Assembly (NCBI GenBank): GCA_020744425.1
Contig: JAGMUV010000023.1
Location: 124,001-188,000, forward strand
Origin: Dactylonectria macrodidyma
Taxonomy: Eukaryota; Ascomycota; Sordariomycetes; Hypocreales; Nectriaceae
Length of the DNA stretch: 64,000 bases
Direction: 5' to 3'
Shown here: positions 49,018 to 61,822 of the stretch, piece by piece
Position numbering within the stretch: the stretch's first letter is position 1
Layout of the letters: each line of letters opens with the position of its first letter
The notes under the pieces: generated by a model
What the model saw: the letters and a program-made list of their open reading frames with translations, nothing else
Database searches by the model: none
What the model was told of the DNA's origin: nothing
Position numbers and translations under genes: made by a program

Positions 49018-50559
49018 TCACGAGGCATAACTGTTAAGGAGGTCATCTAGGTACCCATCGAGTTCGATGACACGGAACCGATCACCCCAGGGCTTCGCCC
49101 ATGCGGGGTTCGTCCAGGCCCCAGAGAGACTCGCCTTCCAGGAGACGACTTCAACGTTCCAGCCCATTTTCAGGGCTCGTTCCGCGTAGGTGAAGAAACC
49201 ATCCGAGAACTTGGCGGGTTTGGCATCCCCAGTGGCCAAGATAAGCGTCCCAGGCTTGTCAAAGTATTTCATGACAGATTCGCCAATGCGAATTTGGAGA
49301 GTTTCGTCGACCATATCCTCGACGTACCGGTGGTGACTAGAAGCGCCTTGCATTTCAGCTGGCGTCTGACTCTCTTGCGAATCTACCCTGCGCCGGAGAT
49401 CAACCCGGTAACCAAGATTGCGAAGCTCTTGGATATAGGTTGGCTCAGCACGGTTAGGTCGGATAGAGCAACCGGCATTAAGAACCTTCGTACCACGATC
49501 GCGGACGAGTAGTTCATGGAGGAAGGACAGGTTCAACGATGGAAGCGGCGTGAAGCGCACGCTATCTGGGAGTGAAAATCTGGCTCGAACAGCTTGGAGG
49601 AAGCTGATGGAGATGTTGGACATGTCGATGAAGACATGAACTCCGTTAGACTCGATATTGGGCTTTTCGTGGCTTAGTATCCTATCTTGGACACGCTCGG
49701 TTACGAGTTTGTTGGCCAGAGATTCGTGTTTGGCCGCGCGGCTGAGCACAGAGCCATGCACGGGAGTGATGGGACCGAATTTATGGTGCTGATAAGTGAG
49801 AATTTGCTGAGTTTGTTCTCGCAACTTCGGCTGAGAAACTGCATAGCGTTCAATACCACTGCCGGTACCATTCTTCGACTTTAAAGAACGGGAGCTCGCT
49901 GGGTGAGACCCCCCTCTGGAGAATCTGGCCAGAGGAGAAAGGTCTCTCTCAGCCGAACTGGGAGGAGTCGATGCGGGAGTTGAGTACGAGTGAATTTGTT
50001 CCAGCTCGGAGTCGGATCCGGAGCCTGTGCTAGAGCTAGAGTTGGACGTATAGCCCGAGGAAGACTTCTTAAAAGAGCTTTTTGTTGGGGAAGTCTTTTT
50101 TGGAGAAGTCTGCTTCGTAGACAACTTCTGAGGCGAAGTGTTGCTGGGGGGAATCGCCTGCGCTGTTTGGGGAGTCGAAGGTCGCTTCAAGATTCTGATG
50201 GGTATCGCCTGGGTTGTAGTGTTCGGCGAATCTGACGAGTTGGCCGGGAGAAAGGCAGAAAGCTGGTCGAAAAGCTTGGAGAAGTTTCCCAGCGTGACTG
50301 GCGTCTCTGGGCCAGCTGGAGTTGTCTGCTCACGCTTGCAAGGGGTTTGAGGAGACGTCTTGGCAACACTGTTAGGGTTCTTCGACGGTTGATTCTGCTC
50401 AAGGGTGCTCGACGTCATGGAAGAGAGCGCCTGCAGCTTGGCAAAGTCGCCGAGTTTTCTGGACTTGGTTCCACGAGAGGATTTTGGAGAATCTGGAGGC
50501 TTACTACTACCTGGCGTAGAGCAGCGGGAACGACTTGGTGGAGTTGAACTGGGTGGCAT
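49018..50559 (-). CDS. NYN (PIN-like RNase) domain protein
   Basis: A single exon of 513 residues from the first ATG (MPPSSTPPSRSR). Residues 1-290 are disordered and very rich in Ser, Pro, Thr and Lys, including Lys-rich repeats of the form TSPKKTSPTKSSFKKSS. The folded part (about 300-510) is an NYN domain: VFIDMSNISISFLQ carries the first acidic residue, LNAGCSIRPN and LRNLGYRVDLRRR follow, and LILATGDAKPAKF carries the distal Asp of the PIN-like acidic set. It ends WGDRFRVIELDGYLDDLL. NYN proteins are usually metal-dependent RNases; the substrate is unknown. It shares strand with SDS23 and KGD2 but lies far from both. Confidence 0.85.
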   Translation of the reverse strand: MPPSSTPPSRSRCSTPGSSKPPDSPKSSRGTKSRKLGDFAKLQALSSMTSSTLEQNQPSKNPNSVAKTSPQTPCKREQTTPAGPETPVTLGNFSKLFDQLSAFLPANSSDSPNTTTQAIPIRILKRPSTPQTAQAIPPSNTSPQKLSTKQTSPKKTSPTKSSFKKSSSGYTSNSSSSTGSGSDSELEQIHSYSTPASTPPSSAERDLSPLARFSRGGSHPASSRSLKSKNGTGSGIERYAVSQPKLREQTQQILTYQHHKFGPITPVHGSVLSRAAKHESLANKLVTERVQDRILSHEKPNIESNGVHVFIDMSNISISFLQAVRARFSLPDSVRFTPLPSLNLSFLHELLVRDRGTKVLNAGCSIRPNRAEPTYIQELRNLGYRVDLRRRVDSQESQTPAEMQGASSHHRYVEDMVDETLQIRIGESVMKYFDKPGTLILATGDAKPAKFSDGFFTYAERALKMGWNVEVVSWKASLSGAWTNPAWAKPWGDRFRVIELDGYLDDLLNSYAS

Positions 50560-52163
50560 GGTGAACAATTAGGCCAATACCAGACATCAGGGTCGATAAG
50601 CTTCCGAAAATGGACGATATAGCGATGTCTTTGAATGATGGGTCTGCCACGGTTTCCGTGGAGCAGACGAATGCTGGATGGCTGGATAGCAGACAACCTT
50701 CTCAGTAATCGTTGAGAGCGGTCGGTCTCGAAAGTTAGACTAGACGTTGGAAGTATGGTGGCGTTGTCGGAAAGGTTAAGCCGTTGAAGCCGTGTATGAG
50801 GAGGCTCGGAACGAGTAGAGTCAAACTAGATCGACACTTGTGGTTATGGAACCGAACTACAATCGACAGGGGATACGACAAAGGAGGATGAGATGGCAAT
50901 AGCTGAGTTGACGCCCGATATATGTCCCCGTTCCGAGAATGCGGTATTTGAAATAAAGACTTCCTTAGTGGCGGAAAGCGTTTTTCTTGGGAGTATATCG
51001 CGAGGAGCCAGAAGAGTGTCCGAGAATCAAACAGAGAGAAATTCAGAAGCAGAAAAGCAAGAGTTGGTGACCAAGACAGCAGAATATAGAGACGATGAAG
51101 AAGAGAGAGCGCGTTGCGTGCGAGATAAACGAGGTGACGCAGAAGGGGAAGCGGAAGGTCCGTGAGTCAAGTTGCTGGAACCTGACGTCGTGATGTGATG
51201 AAGGCGTTGAGCTCCGAGCGGGGCCAACCTCAGCGCCTCAGGTGGCAAAAGAGCCTCGCGCTCCGCCCGGAAGGTCGTTCCCATGGACAGACCCAGCCAA
51301 TGCCGCGGGCAGTTTCAGCCACAGGGGTTCCGGTCGGATCCAGCGGCATTCCACCGGATGTCCCGCTGAAACCCGCTAGAAGGTCGGCCTCGTGGTCGGC
51401 CTCCAGCGGGGGGCTGGGGCGCTGTTGGTGCTGGGTCTTGAGTAGCTGATAGCCTCGTAGCGCTGAGCCACAGTGGCCGGTACGCGGCCGACCCGGAGAG
51501 ACTGACAAGCTGCTGCACCGATTTTGCTGTCGTTTAGTGGTAGCGGACAGAGTCACATTCCAGTCCGAGAATCGGTGTATTACTATTCGTACAACTAACA
51601 ACTGCGAGTCATTGTAGGTTCCTAGTTAGGATGAGGGGTTTCTACGGGACTGACGTCGCCTACAAAACAATGGAATTAGCCATACCTGTCACGGACGACA
51701 AGAGACATCAAGTGCGCAATGGAGATGACAATCTTAGTTGCCAGTAGTTTCAACACCACTAGTGCTCCCTATACTAACATGTATGTAGTCATCTTTCTTG
51801 CCATTAAATGCAATTTGGCATTTCCAAGGAAATTCACGGGAGGTGAGCCCGAAGACAGCACATGTTAACGTCCATAGACACCACGAGGATAGAGAGTGAT
51901 GAAATGCTGGGTTGGGGGCGCTGTGTGGCGCGCACTCTGAGAAAAACCAATAAAGCAACCGAAGGGAGAAAGAATCCAGACGATAATGCCTTCTTGCAGC
52001 TTTGTGGTCTGCTCGAGGTTATTTCTCAGCCTGATCATGGCTTATGATCTGGACCCTTCAAGGTAAAACGTGCTCGACGATTGGCACCTCTAAAATTTGG
52101 TAAGATTTCGTAAGCACCATATCCCTGGTTGTAATTTTGCTGAATTAGGCCCTATGGTTCTCA
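50560..52163. other. NYN gene promoter and SDS23 3' region
   Basis: 1.6 kb without a recognisable gene. The stretch about 51010-51170 is purine-rich on the plus strand, hence pyrimidine-rich on the NYN coding strand, and may be its start region. A short direct repeat (GGTCGGCCTC twice) lies at about 51382-51405 in a GC-rich patch. Confidence 0.45.
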
Positions 52164-53832
52164 TCATCGTCGAATGTCGATGCTCGCTCGCGATGACTCG
52201 AGGCTGGGTCGTACCGAACTGCTCGAGCTGCGTCGCCGTCTTGCTCTCTGCTCTCCAGGATCCGAAGGATTTAGCCCTGTTGACCGAGCAAACATGTTCA
52301 AAACGTCCGTCAAAGAGATGACGCCACTCAGCCTGCCCGAGAGACGAGCTCCAGCCATGGCCGAAGCGGGAACGGCCGAAGTGGGGACCGGAGACGGAGG
52401 CGCAACCGCTGCAGGCGGAGGCGGCACCGAGTTCGCCGAACCTTGAGGGCCAATCAAAGGCGTAGCCGGTGCCGAGGGCGATGGGGATGCCGATTCGACC
52501 ACCCACATTCGATGTGATCGTGTTGCGACGAGCTTTCCGACGGTGTGGGCAAGAGTCGAGTATGGGTTGACATAGAAAACGGGGAACACGTCCCGTCCCT
52601 TCTCAACGCCACGCTCATTGAGAATGACAGAAATAAAGTTCATGCACGAAAGGTTTAGGAGATGCGCGTTGGAACTGCTGGTAAGGTGCCTGACGTCCTT
52701 GGTGGAGATATTGCCCACGACATTTAGGCCATTATCGACAACGGCAACGCTCGTGAGGCCTTCGGTGCTCATAAGCGTCAGGGCGTCAGAGAGGGGCGCG
52801 TCGGAACTAGGACCTATCAGCACATGCATTTCGACAAGTCGAACTTCACAACCTACTTCACAGAGATGATATCTTTGTTTCCAATGCCCAAATCACGAAG
52901 GACCACGGGATACAAACGTTCGATACTTGGAAAGTTGATACCCTCGTTCCAGAAGAACTCAACAATCCTCAGCTGGCTGGCGATGCCAATCACCTCTCCC
53001 CCTGGAGCGGTCACTAGTAGGCGATGAATGCCGCTGCCTAACACTTGAATGGCCTGGGTGAGGTCCTCGGTCGCTGGGAGATTGACCAATGATTCCTTGC
53101 GGAAGAGGGGTTGAACCTCTCGAAGTGAGATCTGTTCGCCTCGCTGGGCCTTGGACAGGATGGAGTTGAAGACTTCGAGCTGATCTTCTTCGGGCTTGAC
53201 AAGTCTAACAACGACGAGGAGGTAGGCGTTGAGATCGGTAAAGTCGAAAGTAGACACTGCGATATTGGTGTCGGGATTTTCACGGACGAGGACGACGTTA
53301 GTCGGACTTTTCAGCAGCAACTAATCATCGAAACGAGCGATAGTCAGCAGCACACTCATAAGGAACAAACTCAAAAAAGAAAGGTCTCGCAGCACCCTGG
53401 AGGAGCGTATATCAGTGTTTAGCTTACCATGGTGGCTTCCTCAATGCTGCTATCTAGCTCCATCCACTTGATGTCGTCGGGAGAGACCAGCTCCCCGATA
53501 GAGACATCGCGCCAATCACGACCAGCGAACCGGGGATTGGCATGCTTGTTTCCAGCAGGCGGATGGTTCAGCAGCTCTTGCAAGGCTGCTTGGGTAAAGG
53601 AGGGGTGTCGTTGGGAGCGAGGAGACGACGGCGCATTGCGCAAGCCTTCAACGAAGCTCTGGCGATGACCGGAGCCGGAGCCGGCAGAGATGGACACGGA
53701 TGGTGATCGCTGGGCAAGGATAGGTGGCTTATTCGAGGAGGACGAGTTGGAGACAGCGCTGGCGAGGCTGGTTGAGCTGGTGGCGCGGGTGTCCTTGAGA
53801 TCGCGAGAGGTGGAATCCTGGGAGGGGTCCAT
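52164..53832 (-). CDS. SDS23: CBS-domain protein Sds23/Moc1
   Basis: Sds23-type proteins inhibit PP2A-type phosphatases and link nutrient state to mitotic entry and exit; they bind adenine nucleotides through CBS domains. Exons 53832-53428, 53320-52857 and 52806-52164 give 503 residues. An N-terminal Ser-rich region is followed by [20 protein letters not shown] and CBS repeats: [54 protein letters not shown] and [20 protein letters not shown] Pro/Ala/Ser insert (about 400-440) and an Arg/Ser-rich tail end the protein. For intron 2 the acceptor CCTAG at 52807 restores frame, giving [12 protein letters not shown]; the TAG seven bases earlier does not. Both introns are GT-AG, 107 and 50 nt. Confidence 0.93.
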
Positions 53833-55330
53833 GGCTGGCAGCGAGCAGTATCGACCCCGCGATGGACGATACGCGCGATTCTAATACAGAGAGATGGACG
53901 GGTTGTCACTGGTAAATGAGTCGTGGGAGACGTTGGAGGGTCAGACAGAGCCGTGATCAATGCAACGACGGAATGTCGAAGAGTGGGAGATGCAGAATGG
54001 GAGAGTGGACGACGGAGATGGAGAGGAAGATGGAGATGGAATGCCCGGGGACGACGGCGGGTAGAGAGACGGGGCCAGAGATATGATGGCCAAAAGGAAG
54101 GGCCTTATCCAGCGACCCTCAGAAGATTGAAGGAGTCAGAAGTCACAAGACAATTCGCCAAGGGGCAAACAAATAATGACCAGGATGAAGCGGAGGAATG
54201 AGCAGGAGCAAGCGGATGGTGCTGCGCTTGAGGAAGTGGAATGGCTCGACCAGACAGATGGAGAGCAAGGCGGGGAGTGAGCACGAGGTGTAATCCATGT
54301 GTTGGGGTCCCGTTTCCTGACTGGCCATCCGGCATTACGTTATCAAGCCCAACCAGCAGCCTAGGTAGCTCTCGCTACTGTTCGGTACTTCCAACTCACT
54401 TGACCCATGGAAGTTAGCAGGCTTCCTTGGCTCCAGGGCATTAGCCTCAGTGGAGTGACCCCGCGATTGGCAAGGGATTGGGGAAGAATGGGGTGGTTTT
54501 CTTTTTCCAGCGAGCCGCTAACGAGCGTCGCTTTGCCACAACAGCAACAGCCGACTAAACGGCAGCTGTGGTGTGGCAGCACATGAATTGAGGCTGGAAA
54601 CCATCTCGATCATCATGCATTTGCATATCGTCTCTCGCTGGTTTCACTATCGTTCTCGTTCAATGCATTGGGGCGACTTGCCACGGCCTTCTCGGAACCA
54701 GCTTCTGCGGGGCGCGGTGGGCACGGCGGGCGCTAGTGGGATGCCATGGGACCTTCTGAACTTTTTTTGAAACCTCAAAGCCCTCATCGTCACGGTCACC
54801 GGCGTCGTACCGTGGGTGGCGGTCGTGGGTTGCAGAGGCTTTGGCACCTCTGGACTCCATTGACCGCCTAGCCCGGAACTTCGGACTGAAAGAACGTCAC
54901 CGTCCAGGCCCGCTAGGCGACAGATCCAGACTCCACAGGGGGGCAGACAGCCCTGGCTTCCAGTGGGATGTAGCAGGCCTACAGGTGAGGACCTAGGGGA
55001 GCTGCGTAGGCACAATGAGATCAAAACCTTGTCGCCTTAGCTGGGGTTTGCATCGGGTCATCGGTAGGTAGGGTAGAGCTTCCAGAACACCATCATGGGG
55101 GCAAGAGGAAGAGCTAGGCATTCAAAATCCTCACTCGGGAATAGCTCGCCAACACTGCTTGCTGCAGTAGTCCCGTTGGTCAGAGACGGCTCTCTCAGTT
55201 TACGACCCTTCGTCCCAAAACTCTATTATACAACTAGACTATCGGAGGCTTGACGACACAACATGTGTCTCCTCTCCTTGAGTCTATCGGGTATTATTTG
55301 GTCAGACACATGACAGTGTCAAATAACGCT
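53833..55330. other. SDS23 promoter and KGD2 3' region
   Basis: 1.5 kb without a recognisable gene. DNA next to SDS23 (53930-54110) is purine-rich on the plus strand, consistent with a pyrimidine-rich leader of SDS23. Nothing else is evident. Confidence 0.45.
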
Positions 55331-56785
55331 CTACAGAAGCATGCGTCTGGGGTCCTCGATGTACTCCTTCACCTTTACCAGGAATTGCACAGCTTCCCTG
55401 CCGTCAAGAAGACGGTGGTCGTAAGTAAGGGCCAGATACATCATCGGGCGGATCTCAATCTTGCCGTTGACAGCCACGGGGCGCTCCTTGATAGCGTGGA
55501 GTCCGAGTACAGCACTCTGAGGCAGGTTGATGATGGGGGTTCCCATGAGCGAGCCGAAAACACCACCGTTGCTGATGGTGAAGGTACCGCCAGCCATGTC
55601 CTCGATCGTCAGCTTTCCGTCGCGAGCCTGCGAGAGCGAAGTTAGTCATCCAATCCACTTCAGACGTGCGAGATTGCGTGAAGGGGGTTACGTACCTTCT
55701 TGCCCATGTCGGCAATAGACTTCTCAATGCCAATCAGGTCCATGCCCTCGACGTTGCGAACAACGGGGGTAACCAGACCCTTCTCAGTGGCGACAGCAAC
55801 GCTAATGTCAACGTAGTCGCGGTAGACGATGGTGTCACCGCCATTGGGTCCCTCGATGGAGGCGTTGACTCCGGGCAGGTCTCGCATGGCCAGAACACAG
55901 GCTCGGGAGAAGGCGCTCATGAAACCAAGCTTGACACCCGTCTTCTTGAGAATGTCGTCCTTGTAGAGCTTGCGGAACTCCATAATGTTGGACATGTCAA
56001 CCTCGTTGAAAGTGGTGAGAGAAGCAGCGGTGTTCTGGGACTGCTTGAGACGCTCGGCGATTCGGAGGCGCATGCGGTTCATCTTGACCTAAAAATGTTT
56101 TTAGCAAAAAAGACAAGCAGACGCTTTAAGTCTTCACTTACTCGGCGCTCTTCACGGTTGCCCAGAGCGGGACCGCTGGTGGCTGGGGCAGAGGACGACT
56201 CCTTCTTTTTCTCAACCTGTTTAGGGGGCTCAGGTTTGCTGGCCGCAGGCGCCGGCGCCTCCTTCTTGGGTTCAGGTGTAGACTCTTGCTTGGGCTCAGG
56301 TGCAGAGTCGGTCTTGGGAGCCTCCTCCTTGGGGGCTTCGGAGGCAGAAGTGTCCTTGTCGCCAGAGGGGGCGCCGCCAAGCTCGAGGCGAACGAGGTCC
56401 TGACCGACGACGACGGTGTCCTCTTCGGCGACGAGGAACTCCTTGATGGTGCCAGCCTCGGAGGCATTGACAGCAACATCGATCTGGTCGGTGATTAGAA
56501 TAAATCATTACAAAATATCGCATTGGAGGAAGGCCGTACCTTGTCTGTCTCGATAGTGGCAATCTCCTCGTCAACTTCTACATAGTCGCCGACGGCCTTG
56601 GAGAACTGTTTTAGAGTACCCTCAGAAATAGACTCGGCCATCTGGGGCACTTTAATAACGCTATCGGCATAGGTACGGACGGTCTGCATCATAGAGGGAA
56701 GCATGATGAGAGGGTGGTTTCGGGGACGGAGGGTGCGAGCCGCCGGCACCATGCGGGCGGCGGTAGCTAGTCTTCGCGACAGCAT
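55331..56785 (-). CDS. KGD2: Dihydrolipoyl succinyltransferase, E2 of 2-oxoglutarate dehydrogenase
   Basis: This mitochondrial E2 moves the succinyl group to CoA in the TCA cycle. Exons 56785-56540, 56483-56142, 56088-55696 and 55627-55331 give 425 residues. The start [20 protein letters not shown] is a matrix-targeting sequence. The lipoyl domain is residues about 42-115 with the lipoylated Lys at K82 in ATIETDK. A Glu/Pro/Lys-rich linker replaces a peripheral-subunit binding domain, as usual for this enzyme. The catalytic domain begins at [17 protein letters not shown] and has its active-site His and Asp in YDH398-RLL-D402-G. Intron 1 falls directly after the K82 codon. Introns are GT-AG, 53-68 nt. 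It diverges from PSE1. Confidence 0.97.
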
Positions 56786-58141
56786 CTTGATGAAGAGGTT
56801 CGAGGAGATCGGGGAGATGAGCAGGATGTAATCGGGTCGAAAGAGACGTCGCGGAAAATGCGCGGCGAGTCGCTGGTTGAGGTGGGTAGAGGAATTGGAG
56901 GAGAATAAGGAGGAAGGAAGAGGAGAAGGGCGAGGCAAAATAGCAGACCAGGTTCGTGATGCAGTTGTTCACTCAGGGACGGCTACTAGTGACGGCTACG
57001 AACTTGTGTAGCCGGGAAGCTTCGGGCGGAAAAAAACTGCCAGGTAGCACCTGCCAGGTGCACCAGGACCATTTTCACCGGGCATGTAAGTCCGGGGAAA
57101 GTACCACGAGGGCCAGGTGAGAGGCGCTACAGGCGGAAATCCACAGCGAGGTACCTCCATTCCGTAGGCCCGCGCTAGGGATAACGCTGCCATCGTCTGG
57201 GCGCTCCCTCGTTGTCCGGTGTCCAAGGGGATGGCCAAGGAGAGCTGGATAAAAAAAAGTCCGACCGGGGCATCTCCACCGAGGTCAAGGCCGTCAGGTC
57301 ACCGGGCTCAGGCCTCGTGTAACGAACCCTGCCCATTCTGCCAAATGGGTCAAAACAGGCTGCTCCATCGCAGCCTATCACAGCTGAACTACCCTATCCT
57401 GGTCCGACCTTTTTGCGGTTTTGTATCCCAAGAAAGAATTGGGTTGGGAGCCAAAGTACGTAGGAGGTACGTATTTCATTGCTGCCCCTCCATTCGGTCT
57501 CCCGCTCATCGCGCCGCACCAGCTCTTTGGTGTTGGTGAGCGCACATTGTTTTGTACATTGCGCCTTCAGGCCCTGGGAATGCTCCCTCAATGAATGGGT
57601 CTAAGACCTCGTCTCTTATCCGGCTTTAGCTATTCAGATAGGCTTGTTGCCCAGCTTTAAGTGAAGCTAGACTCTCCCTTTGTCTTCAACGATAGACACG
57701 TTGCCACCTATCCCTCTAGCTGCCCACAAAGGTATAGCACTAAAGAAAAAAAAAGGCCCAAGCCAAGTGCACCCTGTCCTGCCAACGCGTTCCTCTGTGT
57801 TTTTTTTTTTTGGCTGCTTTGCCGTGTTTGTTGCAGCCTGGGTACCTCCACAGCTGAATTTTAACTATCAGTGACCTCACCTCTACCTTGACCTTGTCTT
57901 CCCCTCCCCCCACTCTCCTTTCCCTCCATCCATCCATCGCCCTCATCCCACTCGCACTCACTGAATCAACGAATCTTCGTCCGCAACGAAGTCCAAGCCC
58001 GCTGCTTGCTTCCGCTTCACGACTCAGGAATCACCGTCTCCTATTCCTCCTCTCCCTCGGCCTCTCCGGATCCTGACCTGATCACCCCTCTCCCTGGTTG
58101 TCGTCTGCTGGTGGACTGCACCATTCGCACCGGTTACAACC
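56786..58141. other. Divergent promoter region of KGD2 and PSE1
   Basis: 1.36 kb. On the plus strand 57872-57960 is strongly pyrimidine-rich (CCTCCCCCCACTCTCC and CCATCCATCCATC) and probably holds the PSE1 start sites. An A run (57745-57754) and a T run (57800-57811) lie near it, as candidate nucleosome-free-region elements. On the KGD2 side 56870-56935 is purine-rich on the plus strand. No gene is recognised. Confidence 0.5.
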
Positions 58142-61100
58142 ATGTCGATACTACCGCCAGACGTCCACCAGGAGCTGACCCAGCTCCTGCAGGCCTTGCA
58201 GTCGCCTGACAACAGCATTCGATCCCAAGCTGAGGAACACTTGCAAAATAACTGGACTGCTTCTCGTCCCGAAGTCCTGTTAATGGGCCTTGCTGAGCAA
58301 ATTCAGATCGCTGGCGACAATGCGGTTTGTCTCCCTGCCCCTCATCCTCGACTCCGTCTTTGTTCCTGACGACTTGCCTTTTTTTTTCCTTGCGACTGAC
58401 CCGAATTTCCCTCTTCTCTAGACTCGTTCATTTGCCTCTGTTATTTTCCGTCGAATTGCTTCCAAAACCAGGAAAGTTGAGTCTGGCGATAACCTCGATC
58501 TCTTCTTCTCCCTCGCCAAAGACCAGGCCGCCGCAATCCGCCAAAAACTTCTCGAGACCCTCGCCGCCGAGCCTGAGCGAATGACCCGCAACAAGATCAG
58601 TGATGCAGTCGCCGAGATCGCCCGTCAATATACCGAGAACGGTTCGTCTCCCATTCCAAAATTCGGGATTCTGTCCCCATGCCGTTGTTGCTGTCCCCCT
58701 CTGGGTCCGTCCCCCACCATCGGTACTAACCCACCCTCGTAGGCGATCCCTGGCCCGAACTGCTCGGTGCCCTCTTCCAGCTCAGTCAGGCCCCCGAAGC
58801 CGAGAAGCGAGAAAATGCCTTCCGAGTCTTCGCTACCACCCCAGCCATCATCGAGAAGCAACACGAGGAGGCTGTTTTGCAGGCCTTCCAGAAGGGCTTC
58901 AAGGATGATGCTGTCATGGTATGACCTCACTTGCAACAGTTGGATACATTGCGACCTCTGCCACTGACTTCGACACCAGGTGCGCCTTGCCGCCATGGAG
59001 GCTTTTGCCTCTTTCTTCAGGACTATCAGCAAAAAGGGCCAGGCCAAGTACTACGCCCTCATTCCCGACGTCCTTAACATCCTTCCCCCGATCAAGGACT
59101 CGCAAGACTCCGATGACCTTAGCAAGGCCCTAGTCGCCCTCATCGACCTTGCTGAGTCGGCTCCCAAGATGTTCAAGCCTCTCTTCCAGAACCTCGTGCA
59201 GTTTAGCATCTCCGTTGTCCAGGACAAGGAGTTAGACAACATTTGCAGGCAAAATGCTCTGGAGCTCATGGCTACCTTTGCTGATTACGCACCCTCCCTT
59301 TGTCGCAAGGACCCCTCATACACCAATGACATGATTACTCAATGCCTCAGTTTGATGACCGACCTCGGCGAGGACGACGATGACGCCGCTGAATGGATGG
59401 CTTCAGATGATGTGAGTTTGGCCCTCGGAAAATCCACATCCTCATGTCCATTGCGCTGACTCTGCGTCGCAGCTTGATCAAGATGAGAGCGACCAGAACC
59501 ACGTTGCTGGCGAGCAGACTATGGATCGGCTTGCCAACAAACTTGGAGGCCAGACCATCCTAGCCCCCACCTTCAACTGGCTGCCTCGCATGATGACTTC
59601 AATGGCTTGGAGGGATAGGCACGCTGCCCTGATGGCAATTTCAGCCATTTCTGAGGGCTGCCGAGAGCTCATGATTGGTGAGTTGAGCCAAGTGTTGGAT
59701 TTGGTCGTTCCCGCGCTTCGCGACTCTCACCCCCGTGTGCGATGGGCCGGCTGCAACGCCCTGGGTCAGATGAGCACCGACTTTGCTCCCAAGATGCAGA
59801 CCGATTATTACGATCGAGTTCTCAAGGCTATTATCCCCGTTCTCAACTCGCCGGAAGGCCGTGTCAAGTCCCACGCCGCTGCCGCCCTCGTCAACTTCTG
59901 CGAGGAGGCTGAAAAGAACATACTGGAGCCCTACCTAGATGATTTGTTGTCTCACTTATTCCAGCTTCTACAGAATGAGAAGCGGTATGTCCAGGAGCAA
60001 GCCTTGTCGACCATTGCGACTATCGCCGATGCTGCCGAGGCCGCCTTCTCTAAGTACTATGACACCCTTATGCCACTCCTCGTCAACGTGCTTCAGAACC
60101 AGAGCGAGAAGGAGTACCGCCTATTGCGAGCTAAGGCTATGGAGTGCGCCACTCTCATTGCCTTGGCTGTGGGCAAGGAACGCCTTGGCCAGGATGCCAT
60201 GACCCTTGTCAACCTCTTGGCCAACATCCAGGCCGGTATCACCGACTCAGACGACCCTCAGGCTCAGTACCTTATGCACTGCTGGGGCCGGATGTGCCGT
60301 GTCCTTGGCTCGGACTTCCTGCCCTTCCTCCACAATGTTATGCCCCCACTGCTGGAGCTTGCCATGGCCAAGGCCGACATTCAGTTGTTGGATGACGATG
60401 ATCAGGTCGAGCAGATGCAGAATGAAGAGGGCTGGGAGCTGGTCCCCCTCAAGGGCAAGATGATTGGTATCCGAACAAGTACCATGGACGACAAGCACAT
60501 GGCAATCGAGCTCTTAGTCGTCTATGCGCAAGTCCTTGAGGCATCTTTCGCTCCTTACGTTGCCGAAATCATGGAAAAGATCGCCCTTCCCGGTCTGGCG
60601 TTTTTCTTCCATGACCCTGTTCGCTACATCTCAGCCAAGCTCGTCCCCCAGCTGCTCAGCTCATATAAGAAGGCCTATGGCCCGCAGTCCAACGAACTTG
60701 CGGGGCTCTGGACTGCCACCGTGGATAAGTTGCTTGAGGTTCTCACGGCTGAGCCTGCGATTGACACTCTCGCCGAGATGTATCAGTGCTTCTACGAGTC
60801 CGTGGAAGTGGTGAGCAAAGGTTGCCTCACCACCGAACACCTGAGCCGCTTTATCGACTCGGTCCACTCTGCCATTGAGGACTACAAGGATCGTGTTGCG
60901 CAACGTGCTGAGGATAAGGAGGGAGCAACCGCCGATGACGTTGAGGACGAGGCTGAGGAGACGCTGATCGCTATCGAGGACGACCAGACGCTCCTTTCAG
61001 ACATGAACAAGGCATTCCACGCCATCTTCAAGAACCACGGAGCCGCCTTCCTCCCTGCCTGGGAGCGGTTGATGTCGACGTATGAAGGATTCCTGGCATC

Positions 61101-61822
61101 CTCCGACCCTACTCAGCGACAGTGGGGACTGTGCATCATGGACGATGTTCTAGAGTACTGTGGCCCTGAGAGCTCCCGATACGCCAACTACATTACCCAA
61201 CCGCTCATTGACGGTTGCCGAGACGCTTCGCCGGCGATTCGACAGGCCGCGGCGTACGGCATTGGTGTTGCCGCGCACCGAGGTGGTGCCCCGTGGGCGC
61301 AGTTCCTGGGCGGCTCAGTGCCGTTCCTGTTCCAGGTCACCCAGGTGGCGGATGCTCGCAACGAGGACAATGTGTACGCAACAGAGAACGCCTGTGCTGC
61401 CATTGCCAAGATTCTTCATTACAACGCCAGCACGGTTGCCGATGTGCAAAATGTGACTACTCAGTGGATAGAGACGCTCCCCGTCACCAACGACGAGGAG
61501 GCGGCACCCTATGCTTATGCATACCTGGCCGAGCTGATTGACCAGTAAGTGGAATGATGGACGGCCGTGACTGTACATGGAAAGCAGTTTGCTAACAAAG
61601 ATATTTCTTCACAGGCAACACCCTGCGGTGCTTAATCAGGCTGGCAAGGTATTCGTGTTCATTGCCCAGGCTCTGGAGGCGGAGACGCTACAGGGCCAGA
61701 CGGCGAACCGAGTGGCGCTTGCGACCAAGGCGCTCTTGACAAATGCCAACGTGGACCCCATGCCCCTGCTGCAACAGTTCTCGCAAGATTCGCAGCGAAC
61801 GATTATGGGGTACTTCTCTTAG
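58142..61822 (+). CDS. PSE1: Importin beta/karyopherin Pse1 (Kap121/IPO5 type)
   Basis: Kap121-type karyopherins carry ribosomal proteins, histones and other cargo into the nucleus in a Ran-dependent way. Exons 58142-58324, 58422-58641, 58743-58918, 58980-59411, 59473-61544 and 61615-61822 join to 1,096 residues, the standard length. The protein is a chain of HEAT repeats. Typical blocks are LQSPDNSIRSQAEEHLQNNW at the N-terminus, FRVFATTPAIIEKQ, the acidic loop DLGEDDDDAAEWMASDD, HPRVRWAGCNALGQMSTDF, LLDDDDQVEQMQNEEGWELV and GYFS at the end. All five introns are GT-AG, 61-101 nt, with four in the first third of the gene. The start ATG (MSILPPDVHQELT) begins the conserved region directly. Confidence 0.97.

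Noticed and set aside
50560..50568. Three-residue upstream extension of the NYN protein
   Set aside because: It would begin with TTG. The first ATG in frame is at 50559.
53429..53884. Plus-strand frames over SDS23 exon 1
   Set aside because: They lie antisense to a confident coding exon, are short and have no recognisable domain.
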